Source: Astrothelium macrocarpum (lineage: Eukaryota; Ascomycota; Dothideomycetes; Trypetheliales; Trypetheliaceae). From it: 64,000 bases of DNA. Made by a program: the position numbers and the translations under genes. Below the pieces are notes generated by a model. The model was not told the origin of the DNA. It saw only the letters and a program-made list of their open reading frames with translations, and made no database searches. The DNA lies in contig JAGEMR010000037.1 in assembly GCA_021030915.1 (NCBI GenBank), positions 62,001-126,000 of the forward strand, given 5' to 3'. Position 1 is the first letter of the stretch, and each line of letters opens with the position of its first letter. Positions 45,473 through 55,410 of this stretch are shown here, one piece after another.

Positions 45473-45951
45473 ATTCACGGGCAGTGATCGCCAAATCAGG
45501 TGTGACGTAGTAATCGCACGATCTGATAAGATTTGCACTAGATGACTCTGGGCCTTTTAGTGTGAAAATGATGTTTGGGGCGTACGATGAAGTCCTCGAT
45601 CCTCATAGAATACACCTTCTAGCGAGGATTTTTGCAAACAAGAAGACAGCCTTCGAGTGAAGATGTCAGAAAAGAATACATTTCTGTGGCACATCTGACA
45701 TTAATTGATGGTAGGGGGCTGATGTCTCTGTAGGATTCGGCCGAACTAATGTCTTATCTCCGAAGCCGAGTCTCTTGCATGAATCCTACAACAAGCCATC
45801 ATTTTCCTTGTCCACGCAGGTACCTTATTGGAGACCTTGGCACGTATTGCCAGACAACACAGACCTTACTGAACATGACAGCAGACGCCGCCCTTTCGAA
45901 ACAAATGCTTCTTTGGCTATCGGAACTGCATACTAAAAAAAGAGTAAAACG
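45473..45951. promoter_or_regulatory. Divergent spacer, Apd1-like and OB-fold genes
   Basis: 479 nt between divergent start codons. A plus-strand frame at 45749-45955 ends at 45955, overlapping the next start, and is not recognisable. It could contain an unspliced 5' exon, since a 26-residue segment from 45878 looks helical, but no legal intron connects it. Confidence 0.4.
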
Positions 45952-47046
45952 ATGAGGTTTTTCACAGGTGCACCAGCTAGTGCATCCTTAGAATGGAATT
46001 CAGATGGATTATTGAATGAGTTTCTACCACCGTTCTTAAGATTCATGAACGAAGCATCGACTAGGGACTCCTCCTTTTCAGAACCATCATCAACTTTGTG
46101 GCCCTCATGGCGTAGAGTCGGAACGATGCATATGCACAATGATGAACCAATCACAGGCCAAGACAAAAACGGAGTGGCGCTGTCGGAATGCGCCGCAAAT
46201 CAACCCGCTGTCGAAGGACTTAATAGCCTAATACCCGACGAAGAGAATAAGGACCTCGAAAATTCCTTTGCGGTTCACGAATTTTTCGAGCCAAGTCAAA
46301 TTACTTCTATTACCCAGTTTGCCACGGATTTAAGCTTGTTCGATGGCAGTAACTTCGAGTCATTTGAAGATCTCGGAGACACGGATTACAGCCTGTTGTC
46401 CAATGTGGAAGATAGCATTATTGAGAAGCAGACACTTCCAACAAGAGAGATCCTGACTAATCTCTCAACGTTGCCGAACGCAAATCATCTGAGAAGCATA
46501 CTACCAGGAACGATGACAATTGACATCATCGTCGGAATAAGTAAAATTAGCCCACTACGGACAGTCACGGTTCGAAGATACGGACGTCCGTATGAAATGA
46601 ACATTGTGGATCTCTATGTAAGAGACGAGACCAATTCAGGGCTGAAGATAAGCATATGGCTCAAACCTGAAGCTAGCTCTCATCGACAAGTCGGGCTTCG
46701 GCCATTCGTATCCCGACTCAGAAGAGGAGATGCAGTCTTCTTGAAAAACATTGCATTAAGGACGTACCGAGGAGAAGTATGCGGGCAAAGTTTGAGTAGC
46801 GAAAGAAATCCGAACGTTGGAACCAAGCTTGCTCTGCTTTCTCGATGTCTCGAGCCACGCTGGGGAGATGAAGCTCAGAATGAGCTGAGTCGCCTTTCGG
46901 ATATCCACAAAGCGAAACTTGAAAGGGTGAATTCGTGGATCAAGCAGTACTTGGATTCAGAGAGTACAGCAAGCAAAGCACTGGGTAAACGCAAGCTACA
47001 CACGGTAGAGCTCCCTGCAGACACGCAAAGTGAAGAGGGAGATTGA
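45952..47046 (+). CDS. OB-fold nucleic-acid-binding-like protein, 364 aa
   Basis: A single-exon frame. The N-terminal 160 residues are acidic and probably disordered, beginning MRFFTGAPASASLEWNSDGL. At about residues 180-300 a beta-rich domain follows with MTIDIIVGISKISPLRTVTV, YEMNIVDLYVRDET, GLKISIWLKP and RRGDAVFLKNIALRTYRGEV. The order of strands and the short loop between them are those of an OB-fold that binds single-stranded nucleic acid; relatives are annotated as OB-fold proteins in other ascomycetes. The C-terminus is a helix plus a basic and acidic tail. No zinc ligands are visible. A repair or telomere role is possible but unproven. Its 3' flank is duplicated 2.6 kb downstream. 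Confidence 0.7.
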   Translation: MRFFTGAPASASLEWNSDGLLNEFLPPFLRFMNEASTRDSSFSEPSSTLWPSWRRVGTMHMHNDEPITGQDKNGVALSECAANQPAVEGLNSLIPDEENKDLENSFAVHEFFEPSQITSITQFATDLSLFDGSNFESFEDLGDTDYSLLSNVEDSIIEKQTLPTREILTNLSTLPNANHLRSILPGTMTIDIIVGISKISPLRTVTVRRYGRPYEMNIVDLYVRDETNSGLKISIWLKPEASSHRQVGLRPFVSRLRRGDAVFLKNIALRTYRGEVCGQSLSSERNPNVGTKLALLSRCLEPRWGDEAQNELSRLSDIHKAKLERVNSWIKQYLDSESTASKALGKRKLHTVELPADTQSEEGD

Positions 47047-47048
47047 AT

Positions 47049-47174
47049 TACAGTCACGGGATACATATTGCATAAACAGGCAACGCTGAATACGAGTATT
47101 TCACAAATTTGCCGGTTCAAAAAGCGGCACTAGTAGAGCGATAATTCCCATTTACGGGATGATTCAGCGATTGG
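47049..47174 (+). repeat. Direct repeat, copy 1 (3' flank of OB-fold gene)
   Basis: The sequence just after the OB-fold stop codon recurs at 49671-49805 in the same orientation with scattered substitutions and small indels. Shared blocks include TTTGCCGG and GGCACTAGTAG, and both copies end with a common GCGATTGG. Copy 1 is probably the original, as it adjoins a gene. Confidence 0.8.
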
Positions 47175-47280
47175 AGGCATAGGTGCCAGCGATTGTTCTC
47201 CGTACTTGTGATAGGTTTATCATGACAAATGTGATAATGTCCCTACCAACTGCAAATGTCCAGACCGGTGCTGTGGAGTT

Positions 47281-47592
47281 TGTACCTCACCGGACCTCTC
47301 GGTTAGCTGATGTGACCGCTCAAAATTTGATGCGACCTAAACCCCTTAGAAAATCTCTCTAAGTGACCTCTCAACTCATTTACCTGATCTCTCATCCAAT
47401 CTCTAAATTCATCAAACATATTTGAAAGATGATAAGAACATGTTCTAAACATGTTAAAAATATGTTCTAAGATTTTGAGAGATAAAATGAGAGGTCAGAT
47501 GAGCTATCTGACCTCTTGAGATAAGAGCTCGGAGCAGCTCAGGATTTTGAGAGGTAGAATCAGCTAATGGAGAGGTCAGCTCAGCTATAACC
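47281..47592. mobile_element. MITE-like inverted-repeat element, copy A (about 312 nt)
   Basis: Terminal inverted repeats of 34 nt lie at 47293-47326 and 47544-47577; 28 of 34 positions pair. The motif GAGAGGTCAG or its complement recurs inside, and a perfect hairpin with 11-nt arms and a GAGCT loop lies at 47490-47516. The middle is A/T-rich. There is no coding capacity. Copy B follows 81 nt later in the same orientation. I cannot see a clear target-site duplication, so the superfamily is unassigned. Confidence 0.75.
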
Positions 47593-47673
47593 TGGGTGCC
47601 TGGGTGCTGTGCCGCACAAGCATGCGGCTGAGAATGTATTGCAAACACTTGCAGCCTTCCTAGAAGGAGAGTG

Positions 47674-47964
47674 TGTACCTCACCCGACCTCTCAGTTAGT
47701 TGATGTAACCGCTCAAAACCTGATGCGATCCTGACCTTTCAAGAAATCTCTTCAAATGACCTCTTATTTAATTCTTTAAAACTTTAGAACACATGTAAAA
47801 AGTGTTTCCTTTTTTTAAAACATGTTCGGAACATGTTCAAAAAATTTGAAAAATAAAGTGAGAGGTCAGGTGAGCTATCTGGCCTCTTAAGGGAAGAGGT
47901 CGGAGCAGCTCGAGATTTTGAGAGGCAGAATCAGCTAGTGGAGAGGTCAGCTCAGCTGTGACCT
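47674..47964. mobile_element. MITE-like inverted-repeat element, copy B (about 291 nt)
   Basis: A diverged copy of element A with the same order of blocks. The terminal repeats at 47686-47719 and 47915-47948 pair at 24 of 34 positions. The internal hairpin at 47861-47887 has two mismatches, so this copy looks older or less constrained. It ends 188 nt before the start codon of the dioxygenase gene and therefore probably lies in its promoter. Confidence 0.75.
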
Positions 47965-48151
47965 GCTGGAAAGTCTGCTTTTGCACGTAACTCGGCAGCT
48001 CCACTCCCTTCACCGGTTTGTAAACTGTGGTAAAGAGTTCCACTTTCACCTTTCTATTCTTGGAGCAAGAGAATGCCAGCTTCGAGCGCTTAACAAACTC
48101 GCTCGCTTTCATAAACTCCCCATCCTTGAGGGTAAGAGACTGAAAGCAGCT

Positions 48152-49386
48152 ATGCCTACGTCGAAGTACTTTGACCAATGTCCAGAATTTCCTAATGATG
48201 TTCCCATAGCCGAAATACCCATCATCTCGTTCAAAAATCTTCAGAACAATAGTGACAGTGAGGCCGAAACTTTGTTTGAAGCATGTCGAGAACATGGCTT
48301 CTTCCTATTAGACCTTCGCACCTCTCTCGAAGGAGAGGAGCTATTGGTTGACGGAGCGAAAATGTTTGACATTACCGTTGAGACGCTGAATCTCAGTAAA
48401 GAAGTTCTTGACGAGTATGCTTACAATCCACCCACGAATCTGCTAGGGTAAGTAATAGTCAATAATTCCAAGTGCCTGATCAGCTAAATTGTCTCGCTAG
48501 CTACAAGTGTGCCGGCAAGCTGAAGACGGATGACGGCAAGCTTGATGCAATGGAGATGTACAATATTGGACAAGATGATATGATGGGCAACAGCTCCCCC
48601 CGGCAAAATCCAGCGCCTATCGAAGCACGACGTCAAGACATCAGGGACTTTATCCGTCACGCACATGCAGCCATCTCTGTAATTCTCTCACAGCTAGACA
48701 AACAATTAGGCCTCGCTTCCGGCACGTTGGAGGCGTTGAGCCCTCTAGACAAACAGTCCGACACCTCCCTCCGCCTACTACTCAGCCACCCACAATCCGC
48801 TGTACAAGGACCCCACCGAATTACTCTTGGGGGCCACACTGATATAGGGACAATGACTCTGCTCTTTAACGTCGCTGGTGGCTTGCAGATTTTGCCAGCT
48901 GCAAGCGCGAACACTGACGCCAATTGGCGCTATATACGACCGACGCCCGGCTGTGCGCTTGTTAACATCGGCGACACGATGGTAGAATGGACTGGAGGCG
49001 TGCTCAGAAGCTCGCTACATCGTGTAGTAACGGCGCCAGGAGACCAGGCGAGAGTGACGCGTCAAAGCCTGGCATATTTGGTGCGGCCCCATCGGAGTAG
49101 TTCGATGCGTAGACTTCAAGGGGGAGCTGTGATATCAAAGCTGAAAGCAGGCGAAGAAGAAGAGACGCGGTCAGTAAGCGATTGGGCTGCTTGGAGAGCA
49201 CGACAAGTGATGAATGGCGAATTGAAGCCGCAGACTAGAGGGGGGAAGCCAATCGCGACCAAGGCCGCTGCTGCTTATACGGCAAAGCGTACGGCAAAGC
49301 GGACCAGACTGTACACTCAGCAATTAATTCACGGTCGACTTGCTGTCTCAATAGCAACGAATGCTACAAACATAACTACGTCATGA
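48152..49386 (+). CDS. 2-oxoglutarate/Fe(II) dioxygenase, isopenicillin-N-synthase-like, 393 aa
   Basis: Exons 48152-48447 and 48501-49386 (1182 nt). A soluble oxygenase using Fe(II), O2 and probably 2-oxoglutarate. The N-terminal DIOX_N region is seen as IPIISFKNL and the EACREHGFFLLDLR helix. The jelly-roll core has the iron ligands HTDIG (His and Asp) and LHRVVTAP (distal His), and the RQSLAYLVRP segment holds the Arg-x-Ser pair that normally binds 2-oxoglutarate. The C-terminal 80 residues are a basic extension (AYTAKRTAKRTRLY). I start at MPTSKYF: the frame is open further 5', but that part runs into the MITE copy B. Such enzymes serve secondary metabolism or hydroxylate small acids; the substrate is unknown. 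It sits between the direct-repeat copies. Confidence 0.83.
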
Positions 49387-50119
49387 ATAGCCCTAAACCA
49401 GAGTTTCTTTTCGTGAGATCCTTTATTCGAACCTGCAGAGCATAGACAATCGACGAGAAGTCTCAAGATTACCTTCAAGTAGAGCAAACACCAGTTCTGC
49501 GCTGACTTTAGGACTTTGTAATTTGTGGTGTAGTAGCATCGTAAGCTACTAGAGGTAGGTAGGGCAGGGTGATTACATTTTCCATGGGTAAGATGGCGGC
49601 GAAGGTGAGAGGGTGGGGAGCTGGGGAGGGTGGCTAGGTAGAGAGGTGAAGAGTAGGGGTGTGGTGGATTAAAGTACGATCACGAGATAGACATTCCATA
49701 AATAGGCAATACTGAATGCGAGTGTTTCACGAATTTGCCGGTCCAAAAGGGGGCACTAGTAGTACGATAATTTCCATATCCCGGATGGTTCAGCCGCGCG
49801 ATTGGATCATCTTCCCCGGGCAATCTTGCGCCGTTGCTGCTGCATGTGATCCTGCAGACCCTGAAATACTACTTACAAGCTGTCCTTGCCTGGAAATCTG
49901 ATGCTCCAGTGCGTTCAACTTGGACGCAGGAGAAGCCACGATACTTTCGCTCATTCATCGTTCGGACCTCCTTCACTCATTGTTCAGATCTGATTGAGAA
50001 TTTCTTCGATTGCTTGTGATTTTGATTCCTATGATCAAAGTTGAATGTTTACGAACATCCCTTTCCATTTCTAACTAGACAATTACACAACAGAAAGCGA
50101 AAGTTCAAAAGTAGTCGAA
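49387..50119. other. Spacer holding repeat copy 2 and the MPG1 promoter
   Basis: The first 280 nt are G-rich near 49580-49670. The middle is the duplicated OB-gene flank. The last 250 nt are leader-like and lead into the micro-exon of the pyrophosphorylase gene. No gene is supported here. Confidence 0.45.
49671..49805 (+). repeat. Direct repeat, copy 2
   Basis: The second, diverged copy of the OB-gene 3' flank (see 47049-47174). It has no adjoining OB-fold coding sequence: upstream of it is a G-rich segment following the dioxygenase gene. It brackets the MITE pair and the dioxygenase together with copy 1. Confidence 0.8.
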
Positions 50120-51402
50120 ATGAAAGGTCAGGATTGCGGCATTGTTCTTCGTCATAGTTTGTTTGTACTTGAGCTAATGCGACGAACAGCTCTCATTCTT
50201 GTCGGCGGGTTTGGCACTCGTCTTCGTCCGTTGACCCTCACTTTGCCAAAGCCTCTAGTCGAGTTTGCGAATAAACCTATGATTGAGCATCAAGTCGAAA
50301 GTTTGGCAGCAGCTGGAGTTACCGATATTGTGCTCGCTGTCAATTACAGACCGGAAATTATGACCGCAGCACTAAAGAAAGTATGCTGAAGCGCATGTCT
50401 ACGAATACAAATCGTCCTATTTGCGAACACTTGCTTACACATTTGCCAATTCCAGTACGAACAAGAATACGGTGTCAACATGGAATTTTCTGTCGAGACT
50501 GAGCCCCTGGGAACGGCTGGTCCTCTCAAGCTTGCCGAGAAGATTCTTGCCAAGGATGATTCTCCCTTCTTCGTCCTGAACTCGGATGTTATCTGCGACT
50601 ATCCCTTCAAGCAATTGGCTGCATTCCACAAACAACATGGTGATGAAGGCACAATCATTGTGACAAAAGTGGAAGAGCCCTCCAAATATGGTGTCATAGT
50701 ACACAAACCAAACCACGCGTCAAGAATAGATCGCTTTGTGGAAAAACCGGTGGAATTTGTGGGTAACAGGATAAATGCAGGCATCTACATTCTCAATCCC
50801 AGCGTGCTAAAAAGGATTGACTTGCGTCCAACGTCAATCGAACAAGAGACTTTCCCAGCTATATGCAGCGACGGTCAATTACATTCTTTCGATCTCGAAG
50901 GCTTTTGGATGGACGTTGGGCAACCAAAGGACTTCCTCAGCGGCACATGCCTCTACCTGTCTTCTTTAACCAAGAAAGGTGCAAGGCAGCTTGCACCGAC
51001 CTCTGAGCCATATGTATACGGTGGCAACGTCCTCATCGACCCTTCTGCCAAGATTGGCAAACATTGTAGGATCGGTCCAAATGTCACAATTGGCCCTAAT
51101 GTCGTTGTCGGGGATGGTGTCCGACTACAACGATGTGTGCTTCTCTCTGGGAGCAAAGTAAAGGATCATGCGTGGATCAAATCAACAATTGTTGGCTGGA
51201 ACAGCTCCGTCGGCAAATGGGCTAGGTTGGAAAATGTCTCAGTCTTGGGCGACGACGTGAGTATTGGGGATGAAATCTATGTGAATGGAGGTTCAATCCT
51301 CCCGCACAAGTCAATCAAGCAAAATGTCGATGGTAAGTTTGGTCCTGTCACACTTCTACGTGCGAAGCTAAGAAGCGGATAGTACCGGCAATCATTATGT
51401 GA
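50120..51402 (+). CDS. MPG1: GDP-mannose pyrophosphorylase (mannose-1-P guanylyltransferase), 364 aa
   Basis: Exons 50120-50126, 50190-50380, 50456-51332, 51383-51402 (1095 nt). A cytosolic enzyme joining mannose-1-phosphate and GTP to GDP-mannose, the donor for N- and O-glycans, GPI anchors and wall mannan. The nucleotidyltransferase signature LILVGGFGTRLRPL is at residues 4-17, followed by LPKPLVEFANKPM and, later, FVLNSDVICDYP and VEKPVEFVGNRINAG. The left-handed beta-helix has hexapeptide repeats at about residues 250-345 (IGPNVTIGPNVVVGDG). The first coding exon is only 7 nt (ATGAAAG). Splicing it gives the universal start MKALILVGG, whereas the unspliced frame gives an unlikely leader. 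The 20-nt last exon restores the conserved end VPAIIM. Length and ends match fungal Srb1/Mpg1 exactly, so the model is firm. Confidence 0.97.
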
Positions 51403-52131
51403 TGTGTTTTGTCAGTTCATGCTTTTTCCCTTAGCTAGGCATCTCCTCTCCACATCGGATCGCCCACATCGGTTCGGAGCATTTGGCGTATACGGTTGAG
51501 TACACTGTAGCGCGATCAAAAATAACGTCTAGGAATCGAGTCATTGCTAGGCTCATTTGGAGTGGCAATCTTGTACGGCATTTTAATGTGTGCTTTGCAT
51601 GGAATGAGGCTCTTACAAGGGCTTTGGGTTGATGCCGGCTTAGATCTATTATACTTAATGGAAAAATTACCCCTTTCGCATCAGCACCCAGCATTTCCAA
51701 TCCGAAGAAATACACCTATCGTTGTTTCATATTATTCAAGTTTGTCGCTGAAAATGCCAAGTTAAAAAAGCATACGATCTCCAGCATTTGTCTCTCTGGA
51801 TGCCCCATACCGAACTAGTTTAATTACCCCTCGTCAACAAGCCAGCAACCTTGACACTTGGGCCTTGGCAACGGCTATGACGCAATTCAGGTACACAAAG
51901 AAACTCCATTTCGGCCATGAACCTCCAAACAAAGCCCGGCTTCTTCCCCGCAATTATGCGCGACGCGATGGTCAAGGTTTCTCAATGTTTAGTTCGCGTA
52001 ACTAGCACACTGCGGTAACGCTACCCCGAACTCCCCGAAGATGCTATATAAAAACAAACGAAGATGGAGAAAGTGACGAACACGAACGCGATCGTACCGA
52101 ACTGGCGAAAATTCTTTAGTGGTGCCTCACC
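51403..52131. promoter_or_regulatory. Promoter region of the beta-glucosidase gene
   Basis: About 0.73 kb. The left part is the 3' flank of MPG1. A consensus TATA element lies near the right end. I see no gene in it; ORFs at 51431-51715 (minus) and 51544-51765 (plus) have no domain. Confidence 0.45.
52045..52054 (+). promoter_or_regulatory. TATA box of the GH3 gene
   Basis: TATATAAAAA lies 78 nt upstream of the start codon, a normal distance for a regulated, secreted-enzyme gene in filamentous fungi. It is the only strong TATA element I noted next to a start codon in this window. Confidence 0.55.
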
Positions 52132-54787
52132 ATGTCGCCGTTTGAGAAAACTCAGCTGAACCTTATTGTAGCTTTTGCTGCTTTGGTGTTTGGGCAAGCT
52201 TTCGATCAGCAGCTATACGCAACTAGCCCGCCGGTCTACCCTACACGTAGGTTAAACATTTCTTCTCTCATGATGAAAACAAGATGGCTTAAATTTTTCT
52301 CCTCAAATGCTATGATATTGGAGCAGGATTTTAGCTCAACATGAGATTGTTGCAACGCAGAATGCCCATCTCTTACCACACATCAAACGATCTAACAACT
52401 AACTAATTTCTCAGCAAATACGACCGGCTTGGGAGGCTGGGAAGCAGCATATGCTCAAGCAGTTAGCTTTACCTCCCAATTGACATTGGACGAAAAGGCA
52501 GGTCTTGTTACTGGCACTAGTGGACCATGTGTTGGTAAGTGTTGTTTTTAGGGTAGAGTGACATTCACGCTAAGAGTATTTGCTGTGTAGGAAATATTGC
52601 ACCAATCTATCGACTCGGTTTCAATGGCTTGTGCCTTCAGGATGGCCCTCTGGCTATTCGGCAAGCAGACTATGCCAGCGTTTTCCCCGCAGGAGTATCT
52701 ACTGCAGCATCTTGGGATCGTAGCCTCATGAATCTGCGCGGCGTTTATATGGGAGATGAGTTCAAGGGCAAAGGAGCAAATGTCGCCTTGGGTCCTGTCT
52801 CGGCTCCTCTTGGACGAAGCGCCTTTGATGGTCGAAATTGGGAAGGTAAGTTTCATTTCTTAGTTTGCGTGTCATATAACTAAGTTTATTAGGCTTTTCT
52901 CCTGACCCATACTTGACTGGTGTTGCCATGGAGCAGACTATAAGCGGCATGCAATCGCAAGGCTTGCAATCTTGTGCCAAACACTTTATCGGATACGAAC
53001 AAGAAACACAGCGAAATCCTAGTGTAGCAGCCAATGGCGAGACGATCGAAGCTATTTCGTCCAATATTGACGACAGGACCATTCACGAGCTCTACATGTG
53101 GCCATTCGCTAACGCCGTAAAAGCTGGAACTTCTGCGATCATGTGCAGTTATAATCGCATCAACTCTAGTTATGCCTGTCAAAACTCGAAAACTATGAAT
53201 GGGCTGCTGAAGGGCGAGCTTGGCTTCCAGGGATACGTCATGTCTGATTGGGGTGGAACTCATGCGGGTGTCAGTTCCTTACTCGCTGGCCTAGATATGG
53301 ACATGCCTGGGGGTATTAATTTCATAACCCCAAATCCTTCCTTTTTTGGAGGAAATATAACTACTGGCGTGCAAAATGGCTCCATTCCTGAATCGCGTCT
53401 GGATGACATGATACACAGAATTATGACGCCCTACTACTACCAGCATCAGGACACGGGCTATCCTTCCATCGATCCATCTGAGGCTGGATTGAACGACGTG
53501 AGCTCGGGATATCTCTACAATTTCACTGCCAATCCACCCGCCAATCGCGATGTGAGGGACGACCATGCTGCATTGATACGCGGACTTGGAGCGGCTGGTA
53601 CTGTCTTGCTAAAGAACGAGAACGGTGCCCTTCCCCTCAAATCGCCAACCAATGTCGGCGTGTTTGGGGATGATGCTGGCGATATTACCAGTGGTCTGTA
53701 CTTTGCGGGAGAATACCAAGATGGAACCTTACCTGTAGGCGGCGGCTCAGGCACAGGACGCCTCAGCTATGTCGTCCCACCCCTCGATGCCATCAAACAG
53801 CAGGTCGGCTACACCAAAAACCTTGTCCAGTACATCCTCAACAACTCCATGCTCGCCAGTGACGAGTTTTCTTCCATTTACCCCCAACCACCTGACGTCT
53901 GCCTCGTCTTCCTCAAGACTTGGGCCCAAGAAGGCTTCGACCGCGAATCGCTTGAAAACGACGACAACTCCACCGCCGTCGTCACCAACGTCGCCAGCTT
54001 CTGCAACAATACCGTCGTCATCTACCACAGCAGCGGCATCAACGTCCTCCCCTGGGCATCCAATCCCAACGTCACCGCCATCCTCGCTGCCCACTACCCC
54101 GGCCAAGAAACCGGCAACTCCATCGTCGACATCCTCTGGGGCGCCACCAACCCCTCAGGCAAGCTCCCCTACACCATCGCCCACAACGAATCCGACTACG
54201 CCTTCGCACCCATCACCAACTCCTCCGCCCTACTCAACACCACCGACCCCAACGCCTGGCAATCCGACTTCACCGAGCGCCTCCTCATCGACTACAAGCA
54301 CTTCGACTACTACCACCTCCCCGTCCAATACGAATTCGGCTTCGGCCTCTCCTACACCAACTTCTCCATCTCCAATCTCGCCATCAATCCCCCTTCCTCC
54401 TCCTCGCGCCCATCGTCCCTCCCACCTCCTCTCCCAGCCGGCGCCGCAAACCCCCCCGGCGGCAACCCAGCCCTCTGGTCCACGCTGTACACGGCGACAG
54501 CGACTGTGACCAACACGGGCGCGGTCGCGGGCGCGGCCGTGCCGCAGCTGTACGTCGCGCTGCCGGCGTCGGCGGGCGAGGGCACGCCCGTGCGGCAGCT
54601 GCGCGGGTTCGAGAAGGTGAGCTTAGCGCCGGGGCAGAGCGCGCAGGTGGCGTTTCCGCTGATGCGGCGGGACTTGAGCTTCTGGGATGTGCAGGGGCAG
54701 GAGTGGCGGGTGCCTGCGGGCGGGATTGGGGTGGAGGTGGGGTTTAGCAGTCGGGATTTGAGGTTGAGTGAGAAGATCGAGACGTGA
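52132..54787 (+). CDS. Secreted GH3 beta-glucosidase, 794 aa
   Basis: Exons 52132-52246, 52415-52534, 52591-52845, 52893-54787 (2385 nt). An extracellular glycoside hydrolase releasing glucose from the non-reducing end of cellobiose and other beta-glucosides. A signal peptide spans about residues 1-21 (LIVAFAALVFGQAF). The GH3 N-terminal barrel contains LCLQDGPLAIRQADYASVFP and the nucleophile Asp282 in GYVMSDWGGTHAG. The C-terminal alpha/beta sandwich has GTVLLKNENGALPL and HYPGQETGNSIVDILWG, and the last 130 residues form the fibronectin-III-like domain (FEFGFGLSYTNFS-like segment, GFEKVSLAPGQSAQV). NXS/T sequons are frequent. A Pro/Ser-rich insertion before the Fn3 domain and the unusual codon use coincide with a skew dipole. 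Splice joins are canonical and restore family sequence. Confidence 0.94.
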
Positions 54788-54870
54788 GATGGGTTGGGTG
54801 GGGACTGGTTGGATTGAGGCCGGGTGGCAGGGCGGAGGAAAGGGGGGGAGTGGGAGTTGTGTAATGGAGA
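53760..54870 (+). other. GC-skew dipole at 3' end of GH3 gene
   Basis: By hand count 54361-54420 has 32 C and 4 G, and 54721-54780 has 29 G and 4 C. The flip is near 54470-54500. The C-rich arm reaches back to about 53760 and the G-rich arm extends past the stop codon into the 3' flank, so the effect is not limited to coding sequence. Confidence 0.8.
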
Positions 54871-54990
54871 GGGAAGTGTGGCAAGTGAGGGAATCTCGGT
54901 AATACATTGTTGTCATATACGAATCGTTGGACATAATAAAGCGTAATCTTACAGTCCGCATCGATTCGTCCGAACCAAACTCTCTCTCCG

Positions 54991-55410
54991 TCAATTTTCT
55001 TCTTTTCCCACCTTATCTTCTTCCCTCTTTCTTTTCCACTTTTGCTCCTCCTCGACCATCATCACCCTCGCCCCTTCTACGCACCACCCCTCTCCCCCCA
55101 CTCTTCTCCTCCCCTTAACCCTCAACCAATTTCCCACGCTCAATATGACCCCCACTGCCAACGCCACCACAAGCACAGCGACCAGTGCTTTCACAAATAC
55201 ATCCGCCATCCACAGCATCTCATGACTCGGCCACAGCGTCACATTTCGTGTGGGACCGTCTGTGAACTTGGGCAGCACGTGCACAGCGTGGGTGAGAGAG
55301 TCAGAAATGGGTGGCGGGACGTGGGGGTGGGTCGATGTCATTTCGGACGGACGTGAGGGGAAAAGTAAAAACCCGCCTTTCCACCGTAGATTTGGCGGGC
55401 TGCTTTTCAA
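54991..55410 (-). CDS. Small single-span membrane protein candidate, 139 aa or shorter
   Basis: An ORF with one clear hydrophobic span (VFVKALVAVLVVALAVGVIL) near its middle and a basic, Glu/Lys-rich C-terminus, typical of small type I/II membrane proteins. An internal start at MTSTHPHVPPP would give about 116 residues. The frame sits on a further C-then-G skew region (flip about 55220), which favours chance ORFs, so coding status is uncertain. It converges with the GH3 gene. I recognise no family. Confidence 0.35.
   Translation of the reverse strand: MKSSPPNLRWKGGFLLFPSRPSEMTSTHPHVPPPISDSLTHAVHVLPKFTDGPTRNVTLWPSHEMLWMADVFVKALVAVLVVALAVGVILSVGNWLRVKGRRRVGGEGWCVEGARVMMVEEEQKWKRKREEDKVGKEEN

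Noticed and set aside
47981..48151. N-terminal extension of the dioxygenase frame
   Set aside because: The frame is open but its sequence abuts the MITE-derived DNA and has no family similarity. The ATG at 48152 gives a normal N-terminus.
50127..50189. Continuous ORF start of MPG1 with a 21-residue leader
   Set aside because: The spliced form restores the invariant MKALILVGG N-terminus and gives exactly the 364-residue length known for fungal enzymes, so the leader is an intron read-through.
53747..54509. Plus- and minus-strand ORFs inside the GH3 exon
   Set aside because: Low-complexity Ser/Thr/Pro or Asp/Gly/Val translations caused by the skew; the GH3 frame has catalytic motifs and canonical splicing.
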